The position numbers and the translations under genes were made by a program. The notes under the pieces were generated by a model. It saw only the letters and a program-made list of their open reading frames with translations, ran no database searches and was not told where the DNA came from. Positions 53,973 to 64,000 of a DNA stretch of 64,000 nt are shown in pieces; the first letter of the stretch is position 1; every line of letters starts with the position of its first letter. Source of the DNA: Calliphora vicina (taxonomy: Eukaryota; Arthropoda; Insecta; Diptera; Calliphoridae); NCBI RefSeq assembly GCF_958450345.1, contig NC_088780.1, forward strand, positions 115,084,226 to 115,148,225, in the 5' to 3' direction.

Positions 53973-55498
53973 TATCAACCACACACTTTTATAAAAAATT
54001 AAATTTTAATTTTAAAATGGGTCAAATTTGACTCGAAGACCCGTGATTTGTGTCAGCATTTTATCCATGGTGTTAATACCAGAAACTAGATAGATTCACT
54101 TGGATGGGTGTTGGGTGTTTACGTATATGTATAATTCCCTTTGGGCCAGCAAAAGGTTAAAACGAATAGACACAAATAAATAAATTATTAAAACAAGTAA
54201 GAAAGTATGGTCGGTCAAGCCCGACCATATAGGGTATTATATGGTCGGGCTTGACCGACCATACTTTCTTACGTAAATGAGTAAGTAAATGAGTAAAAAT
54301 ATTTTTCTTTTAAAATATCAATAATTTATATTCGTGAGTGATTTTCGGAAGTGGGCCTTATATGGAAGCTATGACCAATTATGGACCGATCACCATAAAA
54401 TTAGGTCGTGTGATTTATGTCCATATGAAAGTTATTTATGTTGAATTTTGTGTATATACCAACATTTTTGAGTGATTTAAGCGCGTTAAAGTGATTTTCG
54501 GAAGCGGGTCTATATGGGAGCTATGACTAATTATGGACCGATCGTAACAAAATTTGGTGGCATGAATTTTGTATATATAAAACTTATTTGGAGCGAAATT
54601 TGTGTAGATACATATATAAATTAAATATTTATGACCGATAAAGTCCAATTTCGAGAGGACATTTGTATGGGCAGAAAAAATTATATGTACCAAATTTTAT
54701 CGAAATATCTTCAAAATTGCGACCTGTACTCTGCGTATCAACCACACACTTTTATAAAAAATTAAATTTTAATTTTAAAATGGGTCAAATTTGACTCGAA
54801 GACCCGTGATTTGTGTCAGCATTTTATCCATGGTGTTAATACCAGAAACTAGATAGATTCACTTGGATGGGTGTTGGGTGTTTACGTATATGTATAATTC
54901 CCTTTGGGCCAGCAAAAGGTTAAAACGAATAGACACAAATAAATAAATTATTAAAACAAGTAAGAAAGTATGGTCGGTCAAGCCCGACCATATAGGGTAT
55001 TATATGGTCGGGCTTGACCGACCATACTTTCTTACGTAAATGAGTAAGTAAATGAGTAAAAATATTTTTCTTTTAAAATATCAATAATTTATATTCGTGA
55101 GTGATTTTCGGAAGTGGGCCTTATATGGAAGCTATGACCAATTATGGACCGATCACCATAAAATTAGGTCGTGTGATTTATGTCCATATGAAAGTTATTT
55201 ATGTTGAATTTTGTGTATATACCAACATTTTTGAGTGATTTAAGCGCGTTAAAGTGATTTTCGGAAGCGGGTCTATATGGGAGCTATGACTAATTATGGA
55301 CCGATCGTAACAAAATTTGGTGGCATGAATTTTGTATATATAAAACTTATTTGGAGCGAAATTTGTGTAGATACATATATAAATTAAATATTTATGACCG
55401 ATAAAGTCCAATTTCGAGAGGACATTTGTATGGGCAGAAAAAATTATATGTACCAAATTTTATCGAAATATCTTCAAAATTGCGACCTGTACTCTGCG
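53973..55498. repeat. Exact 763-bp tandem duplication
   Basis: 53973-54735 and 54736-55498 appear identical by eye, starting TATCAACCACACACTTTTAT and ending GACCTGTACTCTGCG; both copies are followed by TA. Each unit contains the right half of the piggyBac-type MITE of 48429, a head-to-head DINE palindrome and most of a DINE-like element. The junction inside the DINE sequence (CTGCGTATCAACC) shows that the first unit is cut, while the second continues to its natural end. Recent duplication or assembly duplication. Confidence 0.9.
54197..54272. repeat. Perfect palindrome of two DINE heads
   Basis: GTAAGAAAGTATGGTCGGTC and AAGCCCGACCATATA are mirrored exactly after a short GGGTAT spacer, ending ATACTTTCTTAC. 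Two hairpin heads face each other, and the same structure is repeated 763 bp downstream (54960-55035). Confidence 0.85.
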
Positions 55499-55684
55499 TA
55501 CAAGGTTTGCATGGACAGCCAGCCAGCCAACCAGCCAGCCAGACGGACATCGTTTAATCGACTCAGAAAGTGATTCTAAGTCGATCGGTTACTTTAAGGT
55601 GGGTGTTAGACCAATATTTTTGGGCGTTACACAAATCTGCACAAACGCATAATACCCTCCCCACTATGGTGGTGTAAGGTATAA
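54957..55684 (-). repeat. DINE-1/HINE-like element, near-complete copy
   Basis: Head hairpin (doubled), modules near 55110 (TGGGCCTTATATGGAAGCTA) and 55268 (CGGGTCTATATGGGAGCTAT), GAGAGGACATTTGTATGGG, AGCCAGCCAACCAGCCAGCC, TCGACTCAGAAAGTGATTCT, GGCGTTACACAAATCTGCAC and the end GGTGTAAGGTATAAA. The preceding unit (54195-54735) is the same sequence lacking the tail. Confidence 0.7.
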
Positions 55685-55904
55685 AAAGTCAAGGAATGAC
55701 ATATTTTGTTGTTGATGAATTTTAGGAAATACATAAAAAATATTTTTATAAAATAAAATAAGAAACACTTGTTTGGTGTTTCATTTTACGAAAGTAAATG
55801 CTTGATTCACAATTTTTGATTTTGGGCATGTTTAAATATGCACAAAAAAATTAAAAATAATTAAGCAAAACACTGGAAAATATACACATAAATATGCAGA
55901 AGAA

Positions 55905-56213
55905 AACAAGTAAGAAAGTATGATCGGTAAAGCCTTACCATGTAATACTTTACACTAACTAAACGGGCCTTTAAACTTACGATTTATATGAAGTCGTTAA
56001 AAAATGTGGTAATTTCGGGACATTTTTCAAAAAATGTCCCATATATCTGCATTTATATCGGGTACTAATTATGCCTGCTACCTATTATGCTAGCTACCTT
56101 ATTGTAAAGCTACATTCTCAGGCAATCCAAATATAATAAAATTTCATAAATTTATTTTCGGACGTCGTTTAATGAACTCAGAAAGTGATTCTGGGTGGTG
56201 TAGGGTATACAAA
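55905..56213 (-). repeat. Internally deleted DINE-like copy
   Basis: Head ACAAGTAAGAAAGTATGATC with hairpin remnants (GATCGGTAAAGCCTTACC), scrambled middle, CGTCGTTTAATGAACTCAGA, AAGTGATTCTGGGTGGTGTA and GGGTATAC. It retains both ends and only ~310 bp. Confidence 0.6.
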
Positions 56214-56748
56214 TAACTAACAATTAATTTTGGTTTCACAGATTCGAAAAAAAAAGTGTTTTTGCCCAGATGTTATATATTTATGTGGGCTTGTTTAAAT
56301 TTGTATAGATTATTCTTTACAAATATAATGCTTGGCAATGTAATTGTCAAACTACACCACAGACAGTTGATTTTTTTCTCTCTAACATGATAACTATTAT
56401 TAGCTTCTTTACTTTCGCATATTCTACAGCATAATCCTTTTATGATTTGCTAATTTAAGTTTTGCTGCCAAAAGGACAGTATTATTGTTACATTTTATTA
56501 ACAGGTAAAAGCAAAAATTTGTATTATATCCCTTGTATTAAAGCTAATACACAAGACGAACATTATTCTATTTATAGAATAAGTTATATATCGCCTTTGT
56601 GAATTGTGAAAAAGTGTATTTTGGTGCGTGTGTGAATTAATTTAATTATTTTCTATTATATTCTCGGGATTTCCTGCAAAAGCTCTCAGTCTTATATTAT
56701 TTTCTTCCCAAATGTGCTTTTTTGTAAAACACACAAATGCTTATACAC
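56214..56748. other. No recognised feature
   Basis: AT-rich DNA without identifiable features. Confidence 0.4.
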
Positions 56749-58338
56749 TAGACCTGTCCTTAAAAAATTGATTTGCTTTGGATGGGTCTTATTTTTTTAA
56801 ACGACCAGAAAATATTATTTGAATAATATAATAAGATGTATGGGCATTTCCTGGGGTCACGAACGTACGTTCGTACGCTTTTCATGTCCAAATAATATAG
56901 AAAAAAACTTTTCCTAAAAATTTGTTTGCGATTCGATAGCATTTTGGTAGCTCTATGTTTAGTGTAAAAAATGGATTTCATCCATTTAGTTTTCATAATG
57001 ATAGTTATAAACATGTGGTAATGAACGTACGCAAAATAGAAGTCAACTTTAACGAAATGTAAACATCTGCGAAGTTTAAAAGCTATTAATTTATTTTAAA
57101 AGTGTATTAATGTAGGTCCCTATCCGGTATTTACACAATAAAATGTCTCTATTGGTTTTTGTTTAATTGGCCTTAAGTTCCGGTATCGAACGTACGGGTC
57201 GCGAACGTACCATATGTTTTTTTTATTTTTATCATCATGCATTTTCCCATAAATACCAAAAAATTTCCTTAACAAGCAAAAAAGTATGGTCGGTAAAGCC
57301 CGACCATATTATACCCTACACTAAGTAACATTTCTCTCTTAAAAATTCAATAATTTATATTCGTGAGTAATTTTCGAAGTGGGACTTATTTATGTTGAAT
57401 TTTATGTGTCGTTGATTATTATTTTTTAAGCGTATTATTATACTTTGTTAATTTTGTTTGATCAAGTAATATTTGAAAATTAATTATAAAAATATGTATA
57501 TTGAATTTTAATTGTATTTGGATTAAACATTTTTTTAAAATCAAGAAGCATTTGCTTTACAAAATAAATATAAAATTGTAATATTTTTATGAGATTTATG
57601 AATGTTAAAATTTATTTTTACTTGTACTGCAAAGTACCAGTGATTTTTATAACCTACACCATCATAGTGGGGAGGGTATTATGCGTTTGTGCTGATGTTT
57701 TTAACTCCCAAAAATATTAGTCTAACACCCACCTTAATGTATACCGATCGACTCAGAAAACTTTGTGCTCAGAATACAGGTCACAATTTTGAAGACATAA
57801 AATTTAGTACATATAATTTTTTCAGCCCAATGTTGGAGCCTTTTGAAACTGGCAGAAATCGGTCCATTTATTCACCTAACCCTCATATAAATGTCCTCCC
57901 GAAAATGGACTTTATCGGTCATAAATGTTAAATTTCTAAATGTCACCAAATTTTATTATGATCGGTTCATAATTAGTCATAGCTCCCATATAAAGATATC
58001 TAAAAATATTTTTACATCGATTTATTTCTAGAGAAATTGGATGAATGATTGGATGGAAAAATTTGTTTTTCATTCCAAAATTTTGAATTTTCCACTGGAA
58101 ATAGTTTAAAAGTAGAAAGCGAAGAATAATTGTCGGTTTCGGTTTTAGGACTTTAGATCGCGGTTTCGGTTAAAACCGAACACGAAGCTCTAGTTTAACC
58201 GATTTCACATCTTTAAAACTATTTAATACAATGGTTCTCGTTACCCTATTGACCTCAAATAATGCATCAATTAGTTTTAGCTACTAATGACCAATAAAAG
58301 ATCCTTCCAAAGCAAATCTATTTTTAAGGGCAGGTCTA
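56749..58338. mobile_element. 1.6-kb TIR element, TAGACCTG termini, with DINE inserts
   Basis: Left TAGACCTGTCCTTAAAAAAT then TGATTTGCTTTGGATGGGTC; right, inverted, TAGACCTGCCCTTAAAAATA then GATTTGCTTTGGAAGGATC. Arms are ~45 bp. Inside the left half the motif GAACGTACG recurs (near 56871, 57023 and 57188, with GAACGTACC at 57204). DINE-like segments (57272-57425 and 57648-57998) account for much of the middle. No transposase seen. Flanking 8-mers agree at 6 of 8 positions, so a hAT-type duplication is possible but not shown. Confidence 0.7.
57272..57998. repeat. DINE-like head and inverted tail, nested
   Basis: 57272-57425 is a head in the usual orientation (AAAAAAGTATGGTCGGTAAA, CCCGACCATATTATACCCTA). 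57648-57998 is the tail in the opposite orientation (CACCATCATAGTGGGGAGGG, AATATTAGTCTAACACCCAC, CTTTATCGGTCATAAATG, TAATTAGTCATAGCTCCCAT). Possibly two insertions, or one rearranged copy, with AT-rich DNA between. Confidence 0.6.
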
Positions 58339-59289
58339 TTACATACACATGTGTTTATATGTATTTTAAAAGCCTGCCTCAGAAAAGTACCCAAATACTT
58401 GATATTCTGTGAAAGTGTGAGGATGAGCAAGTGTAGCCATTTCTGTTCATTCCTTTGTTATTTCTGTTGTTGGTTTTTGATGTTGCTCATTATGCGCCAT
58501 GACAACGTCAGACACTTATACCCAAATAATGTGGTAGCATATATTTTTGTGTTTCTAAATTTGCAGGCTTTTTAAAGACTCTTACACTTTAACCAGCTCA
58601 AATGAACAAACACACATACAAGGATAAATATAGGAGTAAATATTTACAAAATAGGCATATCTGTAAAAGGAATAGTAAGAAAAAATTTATTAAACGCTTT
58701 TTATGACTTCTCTTCTAATGCTTTATTTATATTTTTATTTAATTTATCATTCTGCTACATTTATAAAATTTTTTTCTTTGTTTGTTTGTATACTCTGTCT
58801 AACTTTTAATGTTTTGTCATATACATACAATCACATAAATACTCACACTTACATCATATACTTAAATATGCATTCAATTATATACATTCTTATACATTTA
58901 ATTCAGTTTTGGTCCTTCAAATAAAAAAAAGTAGTATTTAATGTCATTATTTCTTTGGCTGTTTGTTTGATGGCATTTTGGTGCGTGTTTATGTTTGGCG
59001 TGTATCTATGTATCTATGTGTGTGTTTCCCCCCAAAGTCTTTAGAGACATTATTGTCTAAAAGTCACTAAAAGCTCACTAATTACTGTTCGCTTATTTTT
59101 TGCTTTTCTACTTCTGATTCAAATATGACTTTGTTTTTGTTGTTACCCGTAAATGCCGAAACGAAGGCAAACTTAGAAAATTCTAAAAAAATATACATTA
59201 AGCTATGGCTTACTAGCGAGAATGTGGTATTAATTAATGTTCATAGATGTTGAATGACAATTTGGATGAGTTTACGCTTCAGTTTAAAT
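58339..59289. other. No recognised feature
   Basis: AT-rich, with short T-rich and TATG-type runs (GTATCTATGTATCTATGTGT near 58999). The open stretches here show no domain. Confidence 0.45.
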
Positions 59290-60170
59290 CTATGTACACT
59301 AGGGTGGCCCCTAAGAAACGAAAGTAAGATTTTGGCCATTCTCACACCCCACTTTGGTGAAAATCATCCTGAAAAAATTTTAGATAAATCGGTTGGGGTT
59401 AAGACGTGCCGCAAGCCCTCTGAAGTTTTGAGATACATTTACATTGGGAAAAATTAATTTTTTTCAGTTTTTGTAATTTTGCCTTTAAAAAATTAATTTT
59501 GCAATTTAATTTAAAATAATAGAAATGTGTACATAATTGTCGTTCTAATGAGACATAAAAAACAGAAATTGTTAAAAAAAATGTTAAAGTTATTAAAAAT
59601 TCGCCAGCCCACTAACGTGTCTCAGGCAACTAGAACAAGAAATGTAGAAAAAAAATTAACATATTTTGATAAATATTAAAATAAAAGCACATTTTTATTT
59701 AAAATATATCCATATTTCCCTATATATGATTTTTTGTTTTTGTTGGATACCGTTAATTCGCAGGTATGACCAAAAAAAATAAATTTTTTTTAAAGGCAGT
59801 TTCAAAACTTCATTTTAAAATTTTCAAAAATTTTGTTAAACAAATTTCAGAATTTTTCGATCATCTCATTGGGATTTATTGAGAATATAATAGGGAATAA
59901 AAATATGAAAAAATTATGAAAATATCTCTGATAGTTTTTCCGTACCAGCTAATTTTTAAATTTTCGAGAAAAACCAATTATTTGGCCATATTTAAATCGT
60001 GAAGGTCAAATGTCAAATTTTGAATTTATAATTTAAAGATATAGAAATGTTATTTATTTTTGGGCCGATTTTGATGAAACTTAAGAAAAATATAACATAA
60101 ATACTAGTATTTATAATAATAGGTGAGTGATTTTGACAAAATAGCAAATCATTTTGTGTCATTACACTAC
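59290..60170. repeat. Element of the TAGGGTGG group, one end recognised
   Basis: Left end ACTAGGGTGGCCCCTAAGAA. The internal part around 60060-60130 (GGGCCGATTTTGATGAAACT, TAAGAAAAATATAA) matches 1655-1720 in the foldback element at 1356. The right terminal repeat was not found, so the right limit is a guess. Confidence 0.45.
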
Positions 60171-60349
60171 TAGCAAAATTTCAGAATTCAAAGTCCATAT
60201 ATTTATTAATTATAAAAGGTCTTCCAATAAGGACTTCCGAATTTTGACAGTTGATAGCGTTATACAGTTTGTTTTACCAAATAATCCTTGACGGATATAA
60301 TGTTCATCAACACGTGCAATTGATGCATTTTTTTAATTAAAATGGGTGT

Positions 60350-60607
60350 TTTGTTCGGACAAAAACTAATCTTCAGCGATGAGCCCATTTCTGGATGAAT
60401 GGGTACGTCAACAAACAAAATTGTAGAATTTTGGACGATACCTATCCAAATGAGATCCAAGCATCTCGAAAAACTCACTGTTTGTTATAGATTTTGGGCT
60501 GGTGGCGTCAGCGGTCTTTGTTTCTTTGAGAACGATGTTGTCCAGGCCATCAGCGTCAATAGCCAGCGCTACAAGTCGATTATTACCAACAACTTTTGGC
60601 ATCTTAT
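60350..60607 (+). pseudogene. Tc1/mariner-superfamily transposase fossil
   Basis: Reads FGQKLIFSDE in one frame, then after a shift HFWMNGYVNKQNCRI, and after a further shift EKLTVCYRFWAGGVSGLCFF then ENDVVQAISVNSQRYKSII. This is the DDE_3 block SDEAHFWLNGYVNKQNCRIW...EKLTVW...WAGG..G.YFFEND.G.A.TVN..RY..MI. The first catalytic Asp (SDE) is preserved. Two frameshifts make it non-functional. Ends of the element were not identified. Confidence 0.8.
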
Positions 60608-61004
60608 ATAAATTTTTCTCTTATTTTATTTCACCCAACTTATTGATGTTTCAAGTATGGTGTTAACTAGTCATAGCCATTAAATAATGGATATTGACAA
60701 AGAAATCTCTTAGACATTCTCAGCTGTACATTACATCTGGCGTCGATATTTTGCGTTAATAATCGGTAAATACATAAGACAAACCTTGTACATTTTATCA
60801 AAATGAAATTAAAAACTTTTGAAAGTAAAGGACTTTTGGGTTATTGAAAGGTGCTAAGTTGGCAACGCTAATTACAGACACTCAAACTTAATTTGTAAAT
60901 TAATAAATGATCCATGCTTAAACAAAACACCAACTATAAACAGTGATTTTGTCTTTTTTCGAATTGTAGTTTGTATGTGGATAAAGAAAAAAACAACAAG
61001 TAAG
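60608..61004. other. No recognised feature
   Basis: AT-rich spacer, possibly including the right side of the mariner-type element, but no terminal repeats could be shown. Confidence 0.35.
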
Positions 61005-61600
61005 AGTGTTCTATTCTGCTGCGCCGAATCTGGTATACCCACCATCAACATTAGTTCGAACTATGCAGAATCTAATAGAGTGATTAATTTCTGCTTTAAA
61101 TACTTTAAATGACTTATGTCGAGATTTATGATAATATCATTCTGTAAAAATTATATACTGAAAATTGAAAATTTTTCGGATATACGAGGATAGATATATA
61201 GATTCTCACAAAAATTTGTAGAAATATTTAGGTTCATATCAAACTAGTTTATTTCCAATTTCATCACGATAAAAATATTAGAAATGTTTAAGTCATTTTC
61301 TGAGGGGGACATTTACAGTATAATTTCAGAGTACCTAGAACTTGATATGTGCATAATTTTATCAGGATGGCCGCATAATCACCATATTTACAGCTGCTCA
61401 AACAGTATTCCAAGGGGACATTTGTATGGGATGGAATCATAGACCAATAATTTTAATGCCAGACATACCTTACCAGCATTTGCAGAAAATTTCAGCCAGC
61501 TAGCTCCTGTCGTTTAAGACCTATCGTATTTTCAACGGATCGTTTTATAATCTTATGAGGATGCAGCATATATATACTTTTTGGTTCTATGACCAAGCAA
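61005..61600 (-). repeat. DINE-like repeat, GCTGCGCCGAATC head variant
   Basis: Head CAAGTAAGAGTGTTCTATTC, TGCTGCGCCGAATCTGGTAT and ACCC; modules TATAGATTCTCACAAAAATT, CATTTTCTGAGGGGGACATT and GGGGACATTTGTATGGGATG; right part CTTATGAGGATGCAGCATAT then ATATACTTTTTGGTTC. Same group as 8285-8745. The CAAGTAAGA start and TATACCC position agree with the other families, though the hairpin differs. Confidence 0.5.
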
Positions 61601-62745
61601 AGCGGCCCCTGCTTTTTTAATGATGGGTTTAAAAATAAAACTACATGTGTTATTTTATTTTAAGAAAATCAAACTAAAACATGTTGCCAATTTAGTTTTG
61701 ATCCACGCGCACTTTGCAAATTGATCATCAAAAGTTATTGTTTCTAAGATTTAGTTTTTGTGTGCTATTATTTTTATTTTAATAATAAAGAAATAGCGAA
61801 TAACATTCGAAAATTTGTACTGCTTTTAATAATGCAGATTAGCGAATTTTAGTACTAATAATCATACAATTTACATATGTTAGCTACTAATATTTTTAGT
61901 ACTTTAACTCCATTCGTCGTATACATTCATATACACATTTACAATAAAGACTAAAGTTCAGTTTATAATTTGCGTGTGTTTATTTAAAAAATAAAATAAA
62001 AGTTGTGGCCTGTGCGTGTTGTTTTAATGATGACCCTGATGTTTTCCTTTTTTCTCTTTTATGTTGTAGAGTTTTCGTTATTTTTCTAGCTTTCGCTTAT
62101 TGTTAGATGAAATACTATAAAAACATAGAGAACTTTATGTTTAATTAGAAAATGCCTTGTGGTTGTTTGTTACGTTTAGAAACAAAATAGAATAAAGAAA
62201 GAAGGTCAACAAAATCTTTGTTTTCTAAATAACCATTAAAATAAATTTACTTTGCATTTTTAATCACTTTTAAAATATTTGTCTGTATACTAACAACAGT
62301 CACATCGGTTAATTACTAATGTATGTTTGTATATATAAATTGTATCCTTTTTATACTTTCATGCACGATAAAATGGTTTTTGTTTATGACATTTGTGGCT
62401 GAATTTTTAAGAACTAACACACAATTAACTTTGCAATAAATGTATAATATTTGAAGTATTTTTTGATTAACTCAAGCTGTTATACTAGAGAAGTTTATGC
62501 TATATAATATAACTTTATTTTTAATAAATATTACGGCAATATTTAAATAATACGAAGACTTTTCCAAATGTACATACAGCAAAGCTAAATAAAATTTATT
62601 GCAGATATTGATATATGTAAGTATTTATCAATATATTTAATTTTGGACTGTCATACAATTCGTCCGGAATGGCTTAAATTCTTAGCTCTTATGTTCATCG
62701 CTTATGTTTTAGCTTCTTCAGATTCCGATGGATTTTATTAATTTT
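61601..62745. other. No recognised feature
   Basis: Over 1.1 kb of AT-rich DNA with no gene, TIR or array that I can support. Confidence 0.45.
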
Positions 62746-62749
62746 AAAA

Positions 62750-62930
62750 ATAAATGGCTGATTTTTTTTAATGTTCGTAGTAATCCAATTTAAGATTTTG
62801 CTGAAAGAAAAATTTGCGATATATCTAAAATCGCAGAACGCCTGGAATGATTTGGGTAATTTGTTTTAAATTTTCGCAATAGTTCACAAAAGTTTTTTAC
62901 AGAAAGTAAAATTGTCCATGCCCAGTAATT
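62750..62930. repeat. Degenerate copy of the 10558-10800 tandem unit
   Basis: TGGCTGATTTTTTTTAATGT, TCGTAGTAATCCAATTTAAG, TTGCTGAAAGAAAAATTTGC and TATCTAAAATCGCAGAACGC follow the same order as the unit near 10630. Confidence 0.5.
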
Positions 62931-62936
62931 GTATGA

Positions 62937-63032
62937 TGATCGGTCCATAATTAGTCATAGCTCCCATATAAGGTCCGCTTCCGAAAATCATTCTCGAAAA
63001 TAAATTATTGAAATTTTAAAAGAAAAATGGTT
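62937..63032 (+). repeat. DINE-like module, inverted fragment
   Basis: GATGATCGGTCCATAATTAG, TCATAGCTCCCATATAAGGT, CCGCTTCCGAAAATCATTCT and TTATTGAAATTTTAAAAGAA are the inverse of the first module and its leader in the 21638 and 54957 elements. Confidence 0.65.
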
Positions 63033-63053
63033 TTAAAGACCAAGAATTGGAGG

Positions 63054-63256
63054 CATTAAGTTTGCGAAGGAAATTGGGTACCATAGGAATTGAAGTCGAG
63101 AGAGAGAGACGATTTTGCATGTCCGAAATGATGCTTGGACGCTATAAAAGCAAATAAGTTTTGCACCGAATCATTACTTGCGATGAGAAATGGATCCATT
63201 ACAATAACCCGAAGCGTATGAGATTGCATGTGAAGCTCGGCCCTGCCGAATGAAAA
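63054..63256 (+). pseudogene. mariner (DD34D) transposase fossil
   Basis: A single frame reads ALSLRRKLGTIGIEVERERR, FCMSEMMLGRYKSK, a TAA stop, then VLHRIITCDEKWIHYNNPKR and MRLHVKLGPAE before another stop. The pattern C..LL.RYKRK.FLHRIVTGDEKWI.YDNPKRKKSW is diagnostic of mariner transposases; the first catalytic Asp (CDEKW) is present. It lacks the second and third Asp and has an internal stop, so it is dead. It differs from the Tc1-like fossils at 26280, 32065 and 60350. Confidence 0.85.
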
Positions 63257-63597
63257 ACATTTTTGCAGTAGCTAAATTGTCTATTTTATTGTTTGATATA
63301 ATAATTTTAATAGATTGTGTACAAATAATAATTTGATGATAAGTCCACACATGTTACACAAATATTTATCGAAATAGACATAATCACTAAAAAAAAAAGG
63401 AATATTATTTTACCGACCGTAAGTCAAAAAATTCATTCGTATTTTTGGAAAATCTAATACAAATTTAGTTTAGACAATGAGATTGTATTATGATACTTGA
63501 GTTTTTGACAAATATTAATACTCAGTATTGCCGTCTATAAATACCTTTAGGATGATTCAAAACTAAAATTTAGTTTTATTTGATTTTTTTTGATTAA
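63257..63597. other. No recognised feature
   Basis: AT-rich DNA between the mariner fossil and the NUMT. No recognisable continuation of either. Confidence 0.4.
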
Positions 63598-64000
63598 TGA
63601 ACACATCCTGCTATAGTGGCAAATACAGCTCCTATAGATAGTACATAATGGAAATGGGCAACTACATAATCACCCTTATCGGCAATAACATGTGAAATTT
63701 ATTTTTCCATGAAATATGCATTTCCCTCGAAGGGAAAATTGATATGGTGATATTCTCATGAACTTTTCATTCACAATAGTTGATTTTGGCCGTATCAGCT
63801 GTTTATTGTTTACAAAATTCCATCTAAAAATATCACAACATGAGAAATTTGTTCATGTGAACAAAGTTGATGAACGAAATATGAAATATTGCTCATGAAT
63901 TACTGAAGAATTAGCTAAAATAACCCCAGTTAATCCTCCTACTGTAAATAAAAATAAAAATTCTAATGCTCATAACAGTTGTATGGGTAAACAACGTCAA
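63598..64000 (-). pseudogene. COX1: Nuclear mitochondrial insert (NUMT) of cox1, cut by window edge
   Basis: On the minus strand, from the window end: LLWALEFLFLFTVGGLTGVI then LANSS, and, after an interruption, [10 protein letters not shown](M/I)GAVFAT(M/I)AGCVH when read with the invertebrate mitochondrial code. This is the conserved cytochrome oxidase I sequence around LWALGF-FTVGG...[29 protein letters not shown]. ATA is used where Met is expected and TGA where Trp is expected (LLWAL), both mitochondrial code traits. The ~25 bases that should join ANSS to YYVVAHF are replaced by ~228 bp of other DNA (63671-63898). Substitutions (G to E, F to C) and the nuclear repeat context make it a dead copy rather than mitochondrial DNA. 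The insert continues beyond 64000. Confidence 0.85.
63671..63898. repeat. Insertion inside the cox1 NUMT
   Basis: About 228 bp replacing the short linker between the two cox1 blocks. It carries CATGTGAAATTTATTTTTCC, an AAATGCATTTCCC-type palindrome (CATTTCCCTCGAAGGGAAAA) and, inverted, CATGAGAAATTTGTTCATGT. Probably a small MITE, but no clean terminal repeats or duplication are seen. Confidence 0.45.

Noticed and set aside
63598..64000. Considered as genuine mitochondrial DNA at the window end
   Set aside because: The cox1 sequence is interrupted by ~228 bp of foreign DNA, has unusual substitutions, and is joined to nuclear repeats with mariner relics.

Overview
The window looks like intergenic nuclear DNA of a higher fly (Diptera, probably a calyptrate such as a blow fly or house-fly relative). 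The evidence is strong AT-richness, a dense load of fly-type mobile elements (Jockey LINE, DINE-1/HINE-like repeats, mariner, pogo, piggyBac and hAT relics) and a nuclear copy of mitochondrial cox1 at the right end. The species call is inference. I found no exon of an ordinary host gene, no intact tRNA or rRNA, no CRISPR array and no prokaryotic operon.

Layout. 1-14 kb: diverged DINE-like copies, several foldback elements, and a pogo/Tigger-type element with a transposase remnant (7153-8079). 14.2-16.15 kb: an almost perfect 2-kb palindrome whose arms each carry four ~175-bp repeats. 16-24 kb: MITEs nested inside older elements, notably the composite at 21.4-23.6 kb. 24.8-26.1 kb: a 1.26-kb foldback, followed by a Tc1/mariner fossil. 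27.4-28.5 kb: a hAT-like element with an 8-bp target duplication and a nested MITE. 29-33 kb: fossils of a LINE reverse transcriptase, a hAT transposase and a Tc1/mariner transposase. 33.8-35.5 kb: a foldback element with CAC termini.

38267-43021 is the only intact coding unit: a full-length Jockey-clade non-LTR retrotransposon with an 11-bp target-site duplication, a poly(A) tail, a gag-like ORF1 and an endonuclease/reverse-transcriptase ORF2 joined by an ATGA overlap. Two copies of a 487-bp foldback MITE lie on either side of it in opposite orientation.

43-56 kb: a tRNA-derived SINE-like unit, two piggyBac-type MITEs with TTAA duplications, degenerate tandem arrays, DINE copies and an exact 763-bp tandem duplication. 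56-64 kb: a 1.6-kb TIR element containing DINE pieces, two more mariner-type fossils and the cox1 NUMT.

The only genes that work together are the two LINE ORFs: ORF1 coats the RNA, and ORF2 nicks the target and reverse-transcribes the RNA. All other coding traces are broken. Several insertions are supported by empty sites in paralogous repeats elsewhere in the window, so the order of events can partly be read from this sequence alone. Coordinates of diverged repeats are approximate because all comparisons were made by eye.
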